A stretch of 64,000 bases of DNA, from NCBI GenBank assembly GCA_000818945.1, contig KN805371.1, positions 479,994 to 543,993 of the forward strand, read 5' to 3'. Under the pieces are notes generated by a model. That model was not told the origin of the DNA. It was given only the letters and a program-made list of their open reading frames with translations, and made no database searches. Of the stretch, positions 38,801 to 47,648 are shown piece by piece (position 1 is the stretch's first letter; every line of letters starts with the position of its first letter). Position numbers and translations under genes: made by a program. The DNA is from Schizochytrium sp. CCTCC M209059 (Eukaryota > Sar > Bigyra > Thraustochytrida > Thraustochytriidae).

Positions 38801-39940
38801 TTGGCAGTAAAGACTGACTGCAGTGGCTGCGTCAATCGTGTTGCCAACGTAACATGCGGCATTGAGGGCAGTGCTCGGCGGGAAAACCTCGGCGGCATCG
38901 GCGCGCGCCTGGAGCACGAGACGCGAGCCAAACCAGAAGGCGAGACCATACGCGCTGAACATGATCATGAGGGTGGCCCCCAGCGTAAGACCTTGAATGT
39001 GGGCTTTGCGAATTCCAATGGCCTCGGCTTTCTTAAGCTCGGCGTTGTAGCGGTTGAGCATGAAGCGTTGTTTCGAGTAGCTCGTGACAGTGCGGATAAG
39101 GGTAAAGGCTTCTTCGGCCAAACCTCCGGCTGTGGCATATGCTCCGAGACCGCCCGAAGTGGCATCCGCGAGCAGTATCGTCATGGCGTAGCCACAGGCG
39201 GCGAGGAGCGGGGTGACGGCCACGATGACGAGAGTGAGCTGCCACGATTGGACAAAGCCCATAACGAAGCCACTGATAAACATGCAGACAAATTGGCTGA
39301 GCTCGCCAAGTTTGAGAATTCCCTCGCGAATCACGACAGTGTTCTCGCTGATGCTCGAGCTGAGCCCTCCCTTTGCGGACGCTTTGTCAAACCACGTAAT
39401 GTCTTGCTTGAGGATGGCATCCAGGTACAAACTGCGAATGCGCAGGGTGATGCGTTCGGAAGCCATGGTAAAGCATGCAATTTGCAGGAATCCGGCCACA
39501 AAGGAACCAACTCCTACGAGACCAAAGAACATGAGATACTTGCGTCCAGCAGCCATGATGTCAGCCCCGACGGCATTGAAGTCGTTGAAGAGATCTCCCA
39601 GAAAGATGGCAAAGAGAGGCATCGCGACACCCAGTCCAGCACCACCAATCAATCCCAGAAGGATGAGCACATAATCTTTGGAATCGGCGTACCGAAAGAA
39701 CTTGACGCAGCTCACGACGCCGTAGTTTTTTTCATCGTCGTCGTCGTCGCCCTCCTTTTCACCCTTTTCCCCGCTGTTCTCTGTTCGCACATCCACCGTC
39801 GATTCGTCCTGGTCCTGGTCCTGGTCCTGGTCCTCCTCTTCTTCTTGCTTGCGGCTTTCGAGATCCTCCTCCTCCTCCTCCTCCTCCTCGCCCGGGACCG
39901 CCGCCGCCGGCACGAGTGAGTTCTTCTTGACCTTGCCCAT
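35819..39940 (-). CDS. full-length ABCB (MDR/P-glycoprotein-type) transporter
   Basis: A 1,373-residue ATP-driven exporter with TMD1-NBD1-TMD2-NBD2 layout. The N terminus is strongly acidic (EEEEEEEEDLESRKQEEEED). NBD1 has Walker A GGSGCGKSTVTQLL (near residue 513) and signature LSGGQKQR (near 620), with Walker B LLILDEATSALDSESE. NBD2 has Walker A GMSGSGKSTTL (near 1,160), LSGGQKQRVCIARALL (near 1,267) and VILLDEATAALDNVSE. Both sites look catalytically complete. The last extracellular loop of TMD1 carries an unusual Cys-rich insert (CNCLACACGCAVTGDC). Such transporters move lipids or xenobiotics across the plasma membrane; the substrate cannot be told. The ATG at 39940 is the first in frame, and the gene is intronless. 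Confidence 0.95.
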   Translation of the reverse strand: MGKVKKNSLVPAAAVPGEEEEEEEEDLESRKQEEEEDQDQDQDQDESTVDVRTENSGEKGEKEGDDDDDEKNYGVVSCVKFFRYADSKDYVLILLGLIGGAGLGVAMPLFAIFLGDLFNDFNAVGADIMAAGRKYLMFFGLVGVGSFVAGFLQIACFTMASERITLRIRSLYLDAILKQDITWFDKASAKGGLSSSISENTVVIREGILKLGELSQFVCMFISGFVMGFVQSWQLTLVIVAVTPLLAACGYAMTILLADATSGGLGAYATAGGLAEEAFTLIRTVTSYSKQRFMLNRYNAELKKAEAIGIRKAHIQGLTLGATLMIMFSAYGLAFWFGSRLVLQARADAAEVFPPSTALNAACYVGNTIDAATAVSLYCQTSGAENEFTFNVAADVCNCLACACGCAVTGDCIDGGGVLAAFFGVLIGAMSLGQLAPAYSSLTNGRAAAARIYDIIEREPEIDATGDSGEIPDEIEGALALEDVHFHYPSRPDVKVFRGINLKFAPGTTTALVGGSGCGKSTVTQLLMRFYDPTQGRVTLDGADIRDLNLAWLRNTIGLVSQEPILFATSIYANIVYGAPEGAEVTQEEVIAAAKAANAYDFIMDLTEGFDSYVGEGGSTLSGGQKQRIAIARALVRNPQLLILDEATSALDSESERVVQAALDDLLASQHRTTIVIAHRLTTVRDADNIIVMGEGEGMLEQGTHDQLVAKKGHYFALLSAAKRSEHHGDDEEEQDDTINQELEPVNETDRLHSKSRIGSSSAVSTKKGGADAGHEKIDDDKPSASVPLRRIIAFSAPEKLFYIPAVFAAAANGALMPLFSIVFVELANVYYYPTSAQIKEEARTYALYFVAIAVASFVMNYVQQAFFGIISERMTLRIRSSLFESMLKQDIGFFDAKENSVGALAARLSTDAALVKASLADRAALTVQNLVTIALTFALAFSYTWRLTLVLLALFPLLVIGGGLQFAIMTSFAKQDEAALAEAGQVLQESISGIRTVTAFSLRKRVVSLYDSFLDGPTRLAVRKGLLSGFGMGFSQGVIFCIYGIAFYYTAVLIETKGFVFSELLRAVFLLLFAGVSAGQAGAMAPDVGKASAAASSVFSVLDRKSDIDPFSEDGLREEAATSGDIVFDKVNFAYPTRPDVPVLENVSLTIPQGKHIAFVGMSGSGKSTTLANIERFYDVQSGSVRFHGIDVKEANVGWLRSRMAYVEQEPKLINGTILENITFGLPDDACVSDDEIQEAARDANALDFIRDLPDGFVTLVNGSSLSGGQKQRVCIARALLRARRADVILLDEATAALDNVSERFVQNSLEQLMEHRNVTTITVAHKLKTIERSDIIFVVHQGNIVEKGTHKELLGKNGPYAKLYRAQRHKH

Positions 39941-41267
39941 CCTGCGCCCTGTCGTCGCCCGTCACTTCTCCGTCCCTTCCTCTTCTCTCCTCTTCTCTCC
40001 TCTCCTCTCCTCTATATCCGCTCGTCCTCCGCGCGCTTGGAGGTCTGCCTGCCGCCCTCCTCCGCCGCCGCGAAGAAGAAGTTTTGCTTGCGAGCTTTGC
40101 GACACTGCCGCGGGCCGTGTTGTCGCTGCCCGCACGTGCCGCGCCTCGCACTTTCTTCCTTTCGACGGTCGCGCCCTCCACTTTCAACGGGCCGTCCGCG
40201 CAAGAGGGGGGGTAGTACTACGTTCCTCTCCCGCGGCCTTCGACCGCTCGCTCCATCAGCATCAGCATCGTCGACCACCGCCGAGTTGAACGTCATCACC
40301 GGCACCGTCGAGATCCGACGGTATCCATCCTCGCGGGGCTGCCCAGCGTCGTGTCGCACGCTCGCGCAGCCGTCCGAGACCGTCGAGTGCGAGAGACGCA
40401 CGTTGTCTTGGCTGCCTGGGGCCGTCGACGAGGCCGAGCTTGCGATCGACTGATACCTTCTGCACCGCCACCGCCACCAGGGACGACAGCGAGATCGTCA
40501 CTGTGGAATGAAATGGAATGCCATAGCATGGCATGGCATGGAATGCAGATAATGAAGTCGAATGACTGAAGGAATGAATGAATGAATGAATGAATGAATG
40601 AATGGATGAATGAATGAATGGATGAATAAATGAATAGTACCTTCCCGTCCCTGACGACAGTCGGGAGGTCCGGCGCGTGCCGTTTCGGCAATCGCTGTTG
40701 GCAACGTGCAACACCGCGCAAAAGCCCGGGCCCTGGTACGACTGCGAGCTCAAGAACGATTTGCGACAAAATCGCCCGCGCACATGTCGCGCGGCTGCGG
40801 CTCGAGCCAGCGCGGCGCAGGAGCAGGGAGGGGAGGGAAGGGAAGAAGGGGAGAAGGGAAGGGAATGCAAGGATGGGCACTGGCACGACTGAAGAGGGGG
40901 GGGGGGGGAATCACACAGCTTGGCGAGAATCGTAAAGTCGATGGATGGATGAATGAATGAATGAATGGATGGATGGCATTGCGGCTGGATTCGGATGGCG
41001 TACTAACGAGGCATGCCATGCCATGCTTCGAAGAACAACGAACTTTGGAGGTGGTGCTGGCTGCGGGGTATACTGTCGATCGCTCCGGGGACGAAAAAAA
41101 GAAAGAACAAGAGGAAGGAAGATAGCTAGCTGGTATAGGAAATTTAGGTAGGTTGATCGAGTGATGATAATAATGGTCAGCATAAAGGGTTTTTGGTCAG
41201 CTCACTTGCTCACTTGCTCACTTGCTTTCTTGCCTGCTCATTCAATTACAAGAGAGGACCAGATTAG
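39941..41267. other. intergenic region with AATG microsatellites
   Basis: This is the upstream region of the ABC transporter gene and the downstream end of the kinase gene (both -). It includes CT-rich DNA next to the ABC start (TCTCTCCTC repeats, 39983-40013), an AATG/GATG array (40572-40635), a second one (40942-40976), a G13 run (40896-40908) and CACTTG/GCTC repeats (41201-41235). No supportable gene. Confidence 0.6.
40572..40635. repeat. AATG tetranucleotide array
   Basis: About sixteen AATG/GATG/AATA units between the kinase and ABC transporter genes. Confidence 0.92.
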
Positions 41268-43466
41268 TTAGTTGCGGTCCTCCTCATCTTGGTCGTCATC
41301 GTCGTCGGACCCAGCATGATCGACATCGACATCTACGTGTCGGCGCGCATCCGCCAGTGCGGCGGGATTGTCCCTGGTCATGCTCGTTACTCTGGTCCAA
41401 TAGGAGGTAATGCGCTTGACAGAAGCCTGCCCAGACCGCGTGGCGAGAGGGTCGAGACTCTTGACGGTACGCACGAGGCCATGCCACGTGAAAAAGCTCG
41501 TCAAGACGTCGTTTCCAATGGACAAAACGCCCCGTCGAAAATCTTCAAAAGTGATCTCGCCCATGGAATCAGCATCATGTTCAGCAGATGAGGCACCTGC
41601 AGCGACCTCGGGGTCGATGTTGTCTCGTGACGGGGTCCTCGCCTCGTCACTAAACACAGTGGCGAGATCGCTGGCCAGCATGTTCTTGGCCTGGCGGCTG
41701 TTGATACTCTCGTAGCTCGCAATGAGTCGAAGCACCTTGGCATAACCTTTCGCGGACAGAGATCCCGGCGAGGCATCGCGTCCGTCCGCCATGAAGTTGA
41801 AGACACTCTGGAGAACTCGCTCGCGTGCACCTTTGACGGCGATGACAGAAAGGGCAACGACAATTTCGTCAATCTGCACCATCGGCTCTGCCATGGCCTC
41901 CTCAAAGGGGCTACGCGAGGCCTCGTCGTCCGGATCGAGTGTCTGCTGCGTCTCGGACACTTGGGCATCATTGGTGTCGGGCTCCCTGCGGAGCGCGGTG
42001 GCAGAGTAGACGCGACCGCGAACATTTGTCGTACCGCTGCGAGCCAGAAGAACGTCGAAAATTTCTCCAGCAGGCAGTGACCCGAGTCCGACACCCCGCA
42101 TGAGACTGACGAACTCGTCACGTGTCAAGCTTCCGCGCCAGCGCATGGGCTGCAATGCCCTCAGGATACGCATGAGCTCCTTGGCTGTGAGCCCCGACGC
42201 GTGCGCTGTGTTTTCCAATAAGCCCATGAGGGCCAGACGCATGTCATCCGTTGTCTGACTCATAATGTGCTGTGCGACAACACCAATCTTGCGACGATCG
42301 TTGAATTTGCGCAAGTCCACCAGAGTCCCGGCGAGCTGCCGTGTAGCCGCGGAGATGCTTGACGTGTACATCCATGGATGACGGACCGCCTCATCGAGAG
42401 TGATGCGCGTGGAGGGGTCGACGTCGAGCATGCGCTCGACGAGATCCTTGGCCGAGTCCGAGACGCTGTCCCAATGCGGGCCATGCAGGCTAAAGGCGCC
42501 CGTCTTTGTTGCATTAATTTGTTCTGCGGCATTGCGGCCCCGAAAGGGCTGTCTGCCGACAAGCAGGATGAAAAGAATGACACCAAGAGAGAAGACGTCA
42601 CAAGCGGGCTCGTACTCTTTGCAAATAAGAATCTCGGGCGCCACGTAGCCCAGCGTGCCAACGTACTCGAGACTTCGATGCGGGTCACGGCTGCCGAGTT
42701 CTAGCGCTAGACCAAAGTCCATGAGTTTGAGATTGGCACTATCGTCCTTGGTCTGAAAGACGAGGTTTTCGGGTTTGAGGTCGCGGTGAATGATGCCTTG
42801 CGCGTGCAACGCCCGGACCGTGCGCGTGACCCTACTCATGATGGTGCGAGCGTCGCGTTCCGTATAGTGTTTGCGCTGTACAATTCGATCAAAGAGCTCC
42901 CCACCCTCGAGAAATTCCATGACGATGCAGATGCGCTCGCGCTCGCGTACGACCTCGATAATTTGCACAAAACTAGAGTCCAGCTCGGGCATGTCTTCGC
43001 AAATGCGTTCCATAATGTAGATCTCGTTCTCTACAATATCGTGCATCTCGAGATCAAAATCCTCTACGGCCATGACCTTGATCGCGACGGTGTCTCCGGT
43101 CGATCGCTGAACCGCTCTGTACACGCGCGAGTAGCCGCCCTTGCCCACCTCGCTGCGGATGCTATAATCATCATAGATTGTACGCGGCTTGTTGCTTGAT
43201 GCGACAGTCCCTTCGGTTCTTACCTCGGCATCTTGTTCACGAGCTGCGCCCGCCTCGCGCCTCCTGTGCGGCACGTTCGCCGCGTCGTTCTCGTCGTCGT
43301 TCTCGCTGGGGTGTTCTTCGTGGGTTTTTGCTGCGCCGTGCTCAGCGTCGGCCTCGTCTTGGCGCTCTCGGCGCTGGCGCTCCTCGCGCTCGGCTTGCTT
43401 TCGCTGCGCTTCGCGCTGGACCTTGACGGACCGCCGCTGCCACGCCGGCAGCCACGACCTCCGCAT
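41268..43466 (-). CDS. CAMK-like serine/threonine protein kinase with C-terminal regulatory region
   Basis: A 732-residue protein. An N-terminal 95-residue charged leader (Arg/Glu/Ala) precedes a complete kinase domain (about residues 100-366): glycine loop EVGKGGYSRVYRA, catalytic Lys130 in VAIK, HRDLKPEN (Asp229), DFG at 250-252, and APE at 276-278. The pattern (LEYVGTLGYVAPEIL, FSLGVILFILLVGRQPF) is CAMK/CDPK-type. The C-terminal 350 residues resemble degenerate EF-hand pairs (LTAKELMRILRALQPMRWRG, ITFEDFRRGVLSIGNDVLTS) but lack canonical DxDxDG loops, so calcium binding is doubtful. It ends in an Asp/Glu-rich tail. The ATG at 43466 is first in frame. It diverges from the CAAX-box gene. 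Confidence 0.9.
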   Translation of the reverse strand: MRRSWLPAWQRRSVKVQREAQRKQAEREERQRRERQDEADAEHGAAKTHEEHPSENDDENDAANVPHRRREAGAAREQDAEVRTEGTVASSNKPRTIYDDYSIRSEVGKGGYSRVYRAVQRSTGDTVAIKVMAVEDFDLEMHDIVENEIYIMERICEDMPELDSSFVQIIEVVRERERICIVMEFLEGGELFDRIVQRKHYTERDARTIMSRVTRTVRALHAQGIIHRDLKPENLVFQTKDDSANLKLMDFGLALELGSRDPHRSLEYVGTLGYVAPEILICKEYEPACDVFSLGVILFILLVGRQPFRGRNAAEQINATKTGAFSLHGPHWDSVSDSAKDLVERMLDVDPSTRITLDEAVRHPWMYTSSISAATRQLAGTLVDLRKFNDRRKIGVVAQHIMSQTTDDMRLALMGLLENTAHASGLTAKELMRILRALQPMRWRGSLTRDEFVSLMRGVGLGSLPAGEIFDVLLARSGTTNVRGRVYSATALRREPDTNDAQVSETQQTLDPDDEASRSPFEEAMAEPMVQIDEIVVALSVIAVKGARERVLQSVFNFMADGRDASPGSLSAKGYAKVLRLIASYESINSRQAKNMLASDLATVFSDEARTPSRDNIDPEVAAGASSAEHDADSMGEITFEDFRRGVLSIGNDVLTSFFTWHGLVRTVKSLDPLATRSGQASVKRITSYWTRVTSMTRDNPAALADARRHVDVDVDHAGSDDDDDQDEEDRN

Positions 43467-43622
43467 GGCCGCCCGCCTTTCGTCTTCGGGTCTGCGCTGC
43501 CCGCGCCTGCAAAAGGTCTCTGCTCCTTCCTAGCTTGCTTACTTGCTTGCTTGCTTGCTTGCTTGCTCACAACGATCGCTCTCAGCGCCGCGGGGTGATC
43601 TTGTTGAGCTTTTGCTCAACGC

Positions 43623-43655
<33 letters not shown>

Positions 43656-44673
43656 TCTGCTCCCGCTCCCGCTCCACCTCGAGCGCGCTGTCGCCCTCGT
43701 CCTCCTGCAAGCCTCGCAGGCGCAGGTCTTCCTCGCGTCCAAGTTGCGTTTATGGGCGCCGACCTCGCGTGCACGTGCCGCCTCTTTAGGGGCGCGTACA
43801 CACGCTCTCTCTGCGACGTCGTCGCGCCGCGTTGCGGTCTGCTGCTGCTGCAGCTGCTGCAGCTGCTCCCGCGGCCGCGCGCGCCCGAGCGCTGCGCCTC
43901 CTCTCCTCCGCGTCGCGGCGCGTCTCGATGTTGGCGCATCTGCTGGCGCGAGCTCGCGCCACGGACCGGGTATGGGACGGTAGGTACTCGCTTGTGCTTT
44001 GCGCCAGCCTCGGGCTTGCCGTCCCCTTCCTTGTCATGTCATGACCAGAGTCGCGGAGGCCGTCTCGCCCGACCTCCAGCGAGGCCCGGGGCGGCGCGAG
44101 ACCTGCCTGGCTCGCGTGGACCAACTCGTGAGGCCGCACAGCAAACTCCGCTCTCGGGAGCGAGTTCACGGCCACGAGCATCCCGTCGCCGGCGGCCTTG
44201 CCCTGGTGATGACGGGTGGCCTTGCCTCGCTTGTAGCGCGACGATTGAACATGTCGTGGGTGGCGACGAAGCCCAACGCAAACGCGAACTTCCCCAACTC
44301 GACGAGGACGGCGTGAGAGTTCACGAGGTGGATTCCTCTGGGATCTGGCAGCGGCCGCGAGCTCAACGAGGGTGTCCTGAGATAAATATAGATATACTTG
44401 CAAGCTGAACTTGATGTTGTGATGTGACTCGAGGCACTGCACTCTGCAAGGCGGACGTTCTCACGTGAGAACCGTTGGGCCACTTTGTTTTCCAAGTCCT
44501 TCGAGGACGACTATATCACGGAGCGGAAAGCGCGACCGTCGCTGGTGAGCAGCTCTGGGACGAGCAAAAGCGAGCGAGCGAGCGAGCGCGTGAGCGAGTG
44601 GACGAGCGGACACGCGACTCGTCGGGGTCTCAATTCTGGTCCTGGGCCCAAGGCGCCCGCGGAGCGAGACGAC
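43467..44673. other. divergent region with CTTG and CTCCTG arrays
   Basis: This lies between the kinase gene (-) and the CAAX-box gene (+). It has a TTGC/CTTG array (43534-43568), a (CTCCTG)n hexanucleotide array (43620-43674) and CTGCTGCAG repeats (43840-43868). An in-frame extension of the CAAX gene runs upstream to 44485 from a non-ATG codon. No separate gene can be supported. Confidence 0.55.
43620..43674. repeat. (CTCCTG)n hexanucleotide array
   Basis: About nine units of CTCCTG, the later ones CTCCCG, lying upstream of the kinase gene. Confidence 0.9.
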
Positions 44674-46518
44674 ATGGCGTCGCAGGCGATGGCATCCAGC
44701 ACGCCCGAGGCCAGGAAGCAGCGGACCTGGGGCGTTGACACCTACGGCAAGTGGGACAACCTGGACTCGGACTCGGACTCGGACGAACGCGAAGAGGCCA
44801 AGGGCGAGGGCGATCTCGCGCACGCAACCGCTGCAACGACCTCGAACACGTTGCCAAAGGATGGCGCAAAACCAGCGCAACAGCATGCAACTCACTTTGA
44901 CTTTGGCGATGGCAAGCTCGACATTCTCGAGAACAACCTTGCAACAGAGCTTCTTGAAGAGGCCACCAGGAAGCGTATTCGTAATTTGGACCAAGGCAAG
45001 TCCGAGATATGGCAGGTTGTCGTGCGCAAGCTGCGCGTGTGGAGCGCATCCAGCGAAATCGTCAACGAAACGGGAGAGCCGCGGCCATGCCGACCCTTTG
45101 CAGTGACGATGTCTTGCCTCTATCCGGAGGGGCGTCTCTTGGCCCAACATTTGTGCGACCCACCGGAGCGTCCTCCGCAAGGACCCCAAGTTTTCCAACT
45201 TTTGGCTCGTGCTTTTCTGAACCCTACCGCGGGAGCACAGCGTAGGCCCAAGGCAGTCACCTTTGCTGATGTAGGTCTTGCTGGTGCGCTCTATCGAGGT
45301 CTTGAATCGCTCGGCATCGAGACAAGCCAGCTTTCAGAGTCGGAAGGTCTCGACGAGGTCGTCGCCAAATTCAGCACATTGCTGGTGCAAAAGGACATTG
45401 CCTCGATCGGCCCAACGAGCGAAAATCCAGGACTTCTTGCATCTCTTCCATCAAAATCTGGCGTAGCGACTTTGCGATCCGTGTATGCTGCGGCAGCTGA
45501 TCTTGCGCGCGCTGCTCCATGGAAAGCGTGGCATGAACGGCGCCTGTTCAAACTCAGTGTAAGCAAGGACCCGCTCGCGAGTAACGGGAATGCATGGCTT
45601 TCTGTGTTGGGTCGAGATGGTGGAGGAACCTTTGGCTTGGCACTGTTTTTTTCAAAGCTCGACGCAGAAGCGCGTCTCGTTCCAGAAGGCGAAAACTTAT
45701 ACACAAGACCAGAAGAGCCACGATGTGCGTTTACCGGCCAAAGCGAGAAAGACTTGGGGCATGCACTGAAGCGGACCAAACCGCGCAAGATGGACCTTCG
45801 CACGGGCAAGGAACTCGTCTATGCGGATGCAAACGCCTTGCGCAGCCATTGGCCGGTTGTGCGCAAATTTGCAATTGCACTGGACGAAGTCGAAGCAGGC
45901 CGCGCGCGCGGGCGCAAGTACTGGCTTGGCAAAGAGGCCACGATTCTCTTTGAAGACGCGACTCTTCTTCCATTCGATGACCTCGACAGTATCGATAAGG
46001 AAGGCTTTGCGGTGGTCTCGGCCGAAGAAGCGCCGACGCTCGGCAAACAACGCTTTCCAGTCTTTCTCCATTTCAAGGACGGATCGCCTGTGACCATGAA
46101 TGGAGAAGTCCTCGCGTGGCTGGAGCGTGCTGCTCGTGTCACAACGTCTCTCTTTCGTGACGATGCCTGGAAGGCCTCGCCACCTTTTGCAACGCGCGTC
46201 GAGATTACCCTTGAGAATGGCGAGAGCGAAACATTAGATGTGGATGCCTGTCCACTTTTCCTCGAGTCCGAAGCACGAGCGGCCATGGAAGCAAAAGGTA
46301 GTGCGCAGGAATCTGACACTGAGCAAAAGCAAGAGGTAGAAAAGTCGACGGATGCAGTGGCATCGCCATGTGCGTCCCCAGTGGCATCGGGACGAGTTTC
46401 GGAAGACGCGCGTGCTCATTGTGATACAAATGAGGAAACGTCTGACTCATTACAGAACGAAGCATCGCAGCCCGCAACATCGGCCGCTTCGCAGCAGAAA
46501 AATTGTGCCATCAGTTAA
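44674..46518 (+). CDS. uncharacterised protein with C-terminal CAAX box
   Basis: A 614-residue protein from the ATG at 44674 (context gacATGg). It is acidic and disordered at first (NLDSDSDSDEREEAKGEG). The middle, about residues 120-540, looks globular and conserved. The segment AAPWKAWHERRLFKLSV with WLSVLGRDGGGTFGLALFFS recalls the DUF7309/DUF6930-type proteins of plants and bacteria, a tentative comparison. The last 80 residues are disordered and end CAIS, a CAAX-type prenylation signal, with a Ser in the last position favouring farnesylation. The protein may therefore be membrane-tethered. The function is unknown. The next gene downstream is on the same strand about 1.1 kb away. Confidence 0.75.
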   Translation: MASQAMASSTPEARKQRTWGVDTYGKWDNLDSDSDSDEREEAKGEGDLAHATAATTSNTLPKDGAKPAQQHATHFDFGDGKLDILENNLATELLEEATRKRIRNLDQGKSEIWQVVVRKLRVWSASSEIVNETGEPRPCRPFAVTMSCLYPEGRLLAQHLCDPPERPPQGPQVFQLLARAFLNPTAGAQRRPKAVTFADVGLAGALYRGLESLGIETSQLSESEGLDEVVAKFSTLLVQKDIASIGPTSENPGLLASLPSKSGVATLRSVYAAAADLARAAPWKAWHERRLFKLSVSKDPLASNGNAWLSVLGRDGGGTFGLALFFSKLDAEARLVPEGENLYTRPEEPRCAFTGQSEKDLGHALKRTKPRKMDLRTGKELVYADANALRSHWPVVRKFAIALDEVEAGRARGRKYWLGKEATILFEDATLLPFDDLDSIDKEGFAVVSAEEAPTLGKQRFPVFLHFKDGSPVTMNGEVLAWLERAARVTTSLFRDDAWKASPPFATRVEITLENGESETLDVDACPLFLESEARAAMEAKGSAQESDTEQKQEVEKSTDAVASPCASPVASGRVSEDARAHCDTNEETSDSLQNEASQPATSAASQQKNCAIS

Positions 46519-47648
46519 AAAAGTACCAGTAAGACAAAACAACCATGCTTGAGGCCGTGATTGCTGCTTCGCTGACTTACTCTCGAAGATACCGACATTG
46601 CCAGAAACAATACTGGGTATTGGAACCGGTTACACCGTGACGTGTCCGACTGTGCCCTCCCCCCCCCTCCCCGCGTGAGAAGAGAAATGCCTTTTTTCTC
46701 TCTTCCTACACCAGAATACTTTGGAGCAAAGTCGTTTTATTTACCAATCTTTGATCTTAACTTTTGGTCTGATCTCGAGACACTTACGATGTTCTTCCCG
46801 TGCGGGAAGTTCTTCTGCACTGCCCGATATCACGTCCGCCCTAATGTGTCTTTTGCCTTAAACAAGCTTCACAGGACTACGTACATATCAAGCAATAAAG
46901 TGCCGTTTCGGATATAATAAGTACTGCTCGTTCCGCACTTTACACCGACACCCAACTGGCGGCAACCTCGCTCGCTCAGGTGCGTCGCAGCGTAGCAGCA
47001 CCTCGTCAAACTCGTGCCCGTCGCACTTGCCTCTTGCGTTTTTTGGCCTCGTTGCGCTCGTCCTAACCCCCCTCAACACCTCATAAGGCTCATCCCTTCG
47101 GCCATGACGTCCGTTCGCTCGCTCGCGCCTTTTGGGGACATTTATCGAGCCCCGCGACCGTGCAGACAGATCAAACTCGGTCGCAGGAGTCATCCCGCTA
47201 TCCCGCCACAGGCCACAGCCACGTTCAGCATTGCAGTGCAGGCTCCGAGCGAGCGAGCGAGCTCAGCCCCCTCCGGCCGTTGCGAGAACGATCGAAGCTG
47301 ATGCTTTTAAGGCTCGTCGAGGCTGGACCGGTTATCCTCCTCCAACTCATCGTGGGATCGTCTTCGTCTTCCTCGGCGTCAGCTTTTCACCTCGCAATTT
47401 GGCCGACGAGCCTCGCAGCGATCGTGGCCCCGGCGGAGGCTCTTCAAGCCGTCGTCGCTGTCGTCGTCGCTGTTCAAGTTGTCTGCTTGCCCGTGCCTGT
47501 AGTAAATATCGTGGCGCCTCGTAGGTTAGGTTGTACTACGAGTAGCATTGTATACGGTGAACCCGGAGAGAGTGGAGCCCGAGCAGCAAAACCGCAAAGC
47601 AAGCCGTCAAGAGGAAATTTCTTCGCGCGCGAGCGGCTTCGCGCGGGC
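46519..47648. other. intergenic region
   Basis: This 1.1-kb spacer lies between two plus-strand genes. The first part is AT-richer and likely the 3' untranslated region of the CAAX gene; the rest is GC-rich. A CGAG run (47249-47261) and GTCGTCGTCGCTG repeats (47450-47472) are visible. No supportable gene. Confidence 0.55.

Noticed and set aside
38366..39919. 517-codon plus-strand frame antisense to the ABC transporter
   Set aside because: The ABC transporter on the minus strand has complete motifs throughout; the antisense translation is charged low complexity.
40262..40870. Minus-strand frame with repeated FIHSFIHS
   Set aside because: This is the translated AATG microsatellite, not a membrane protein.
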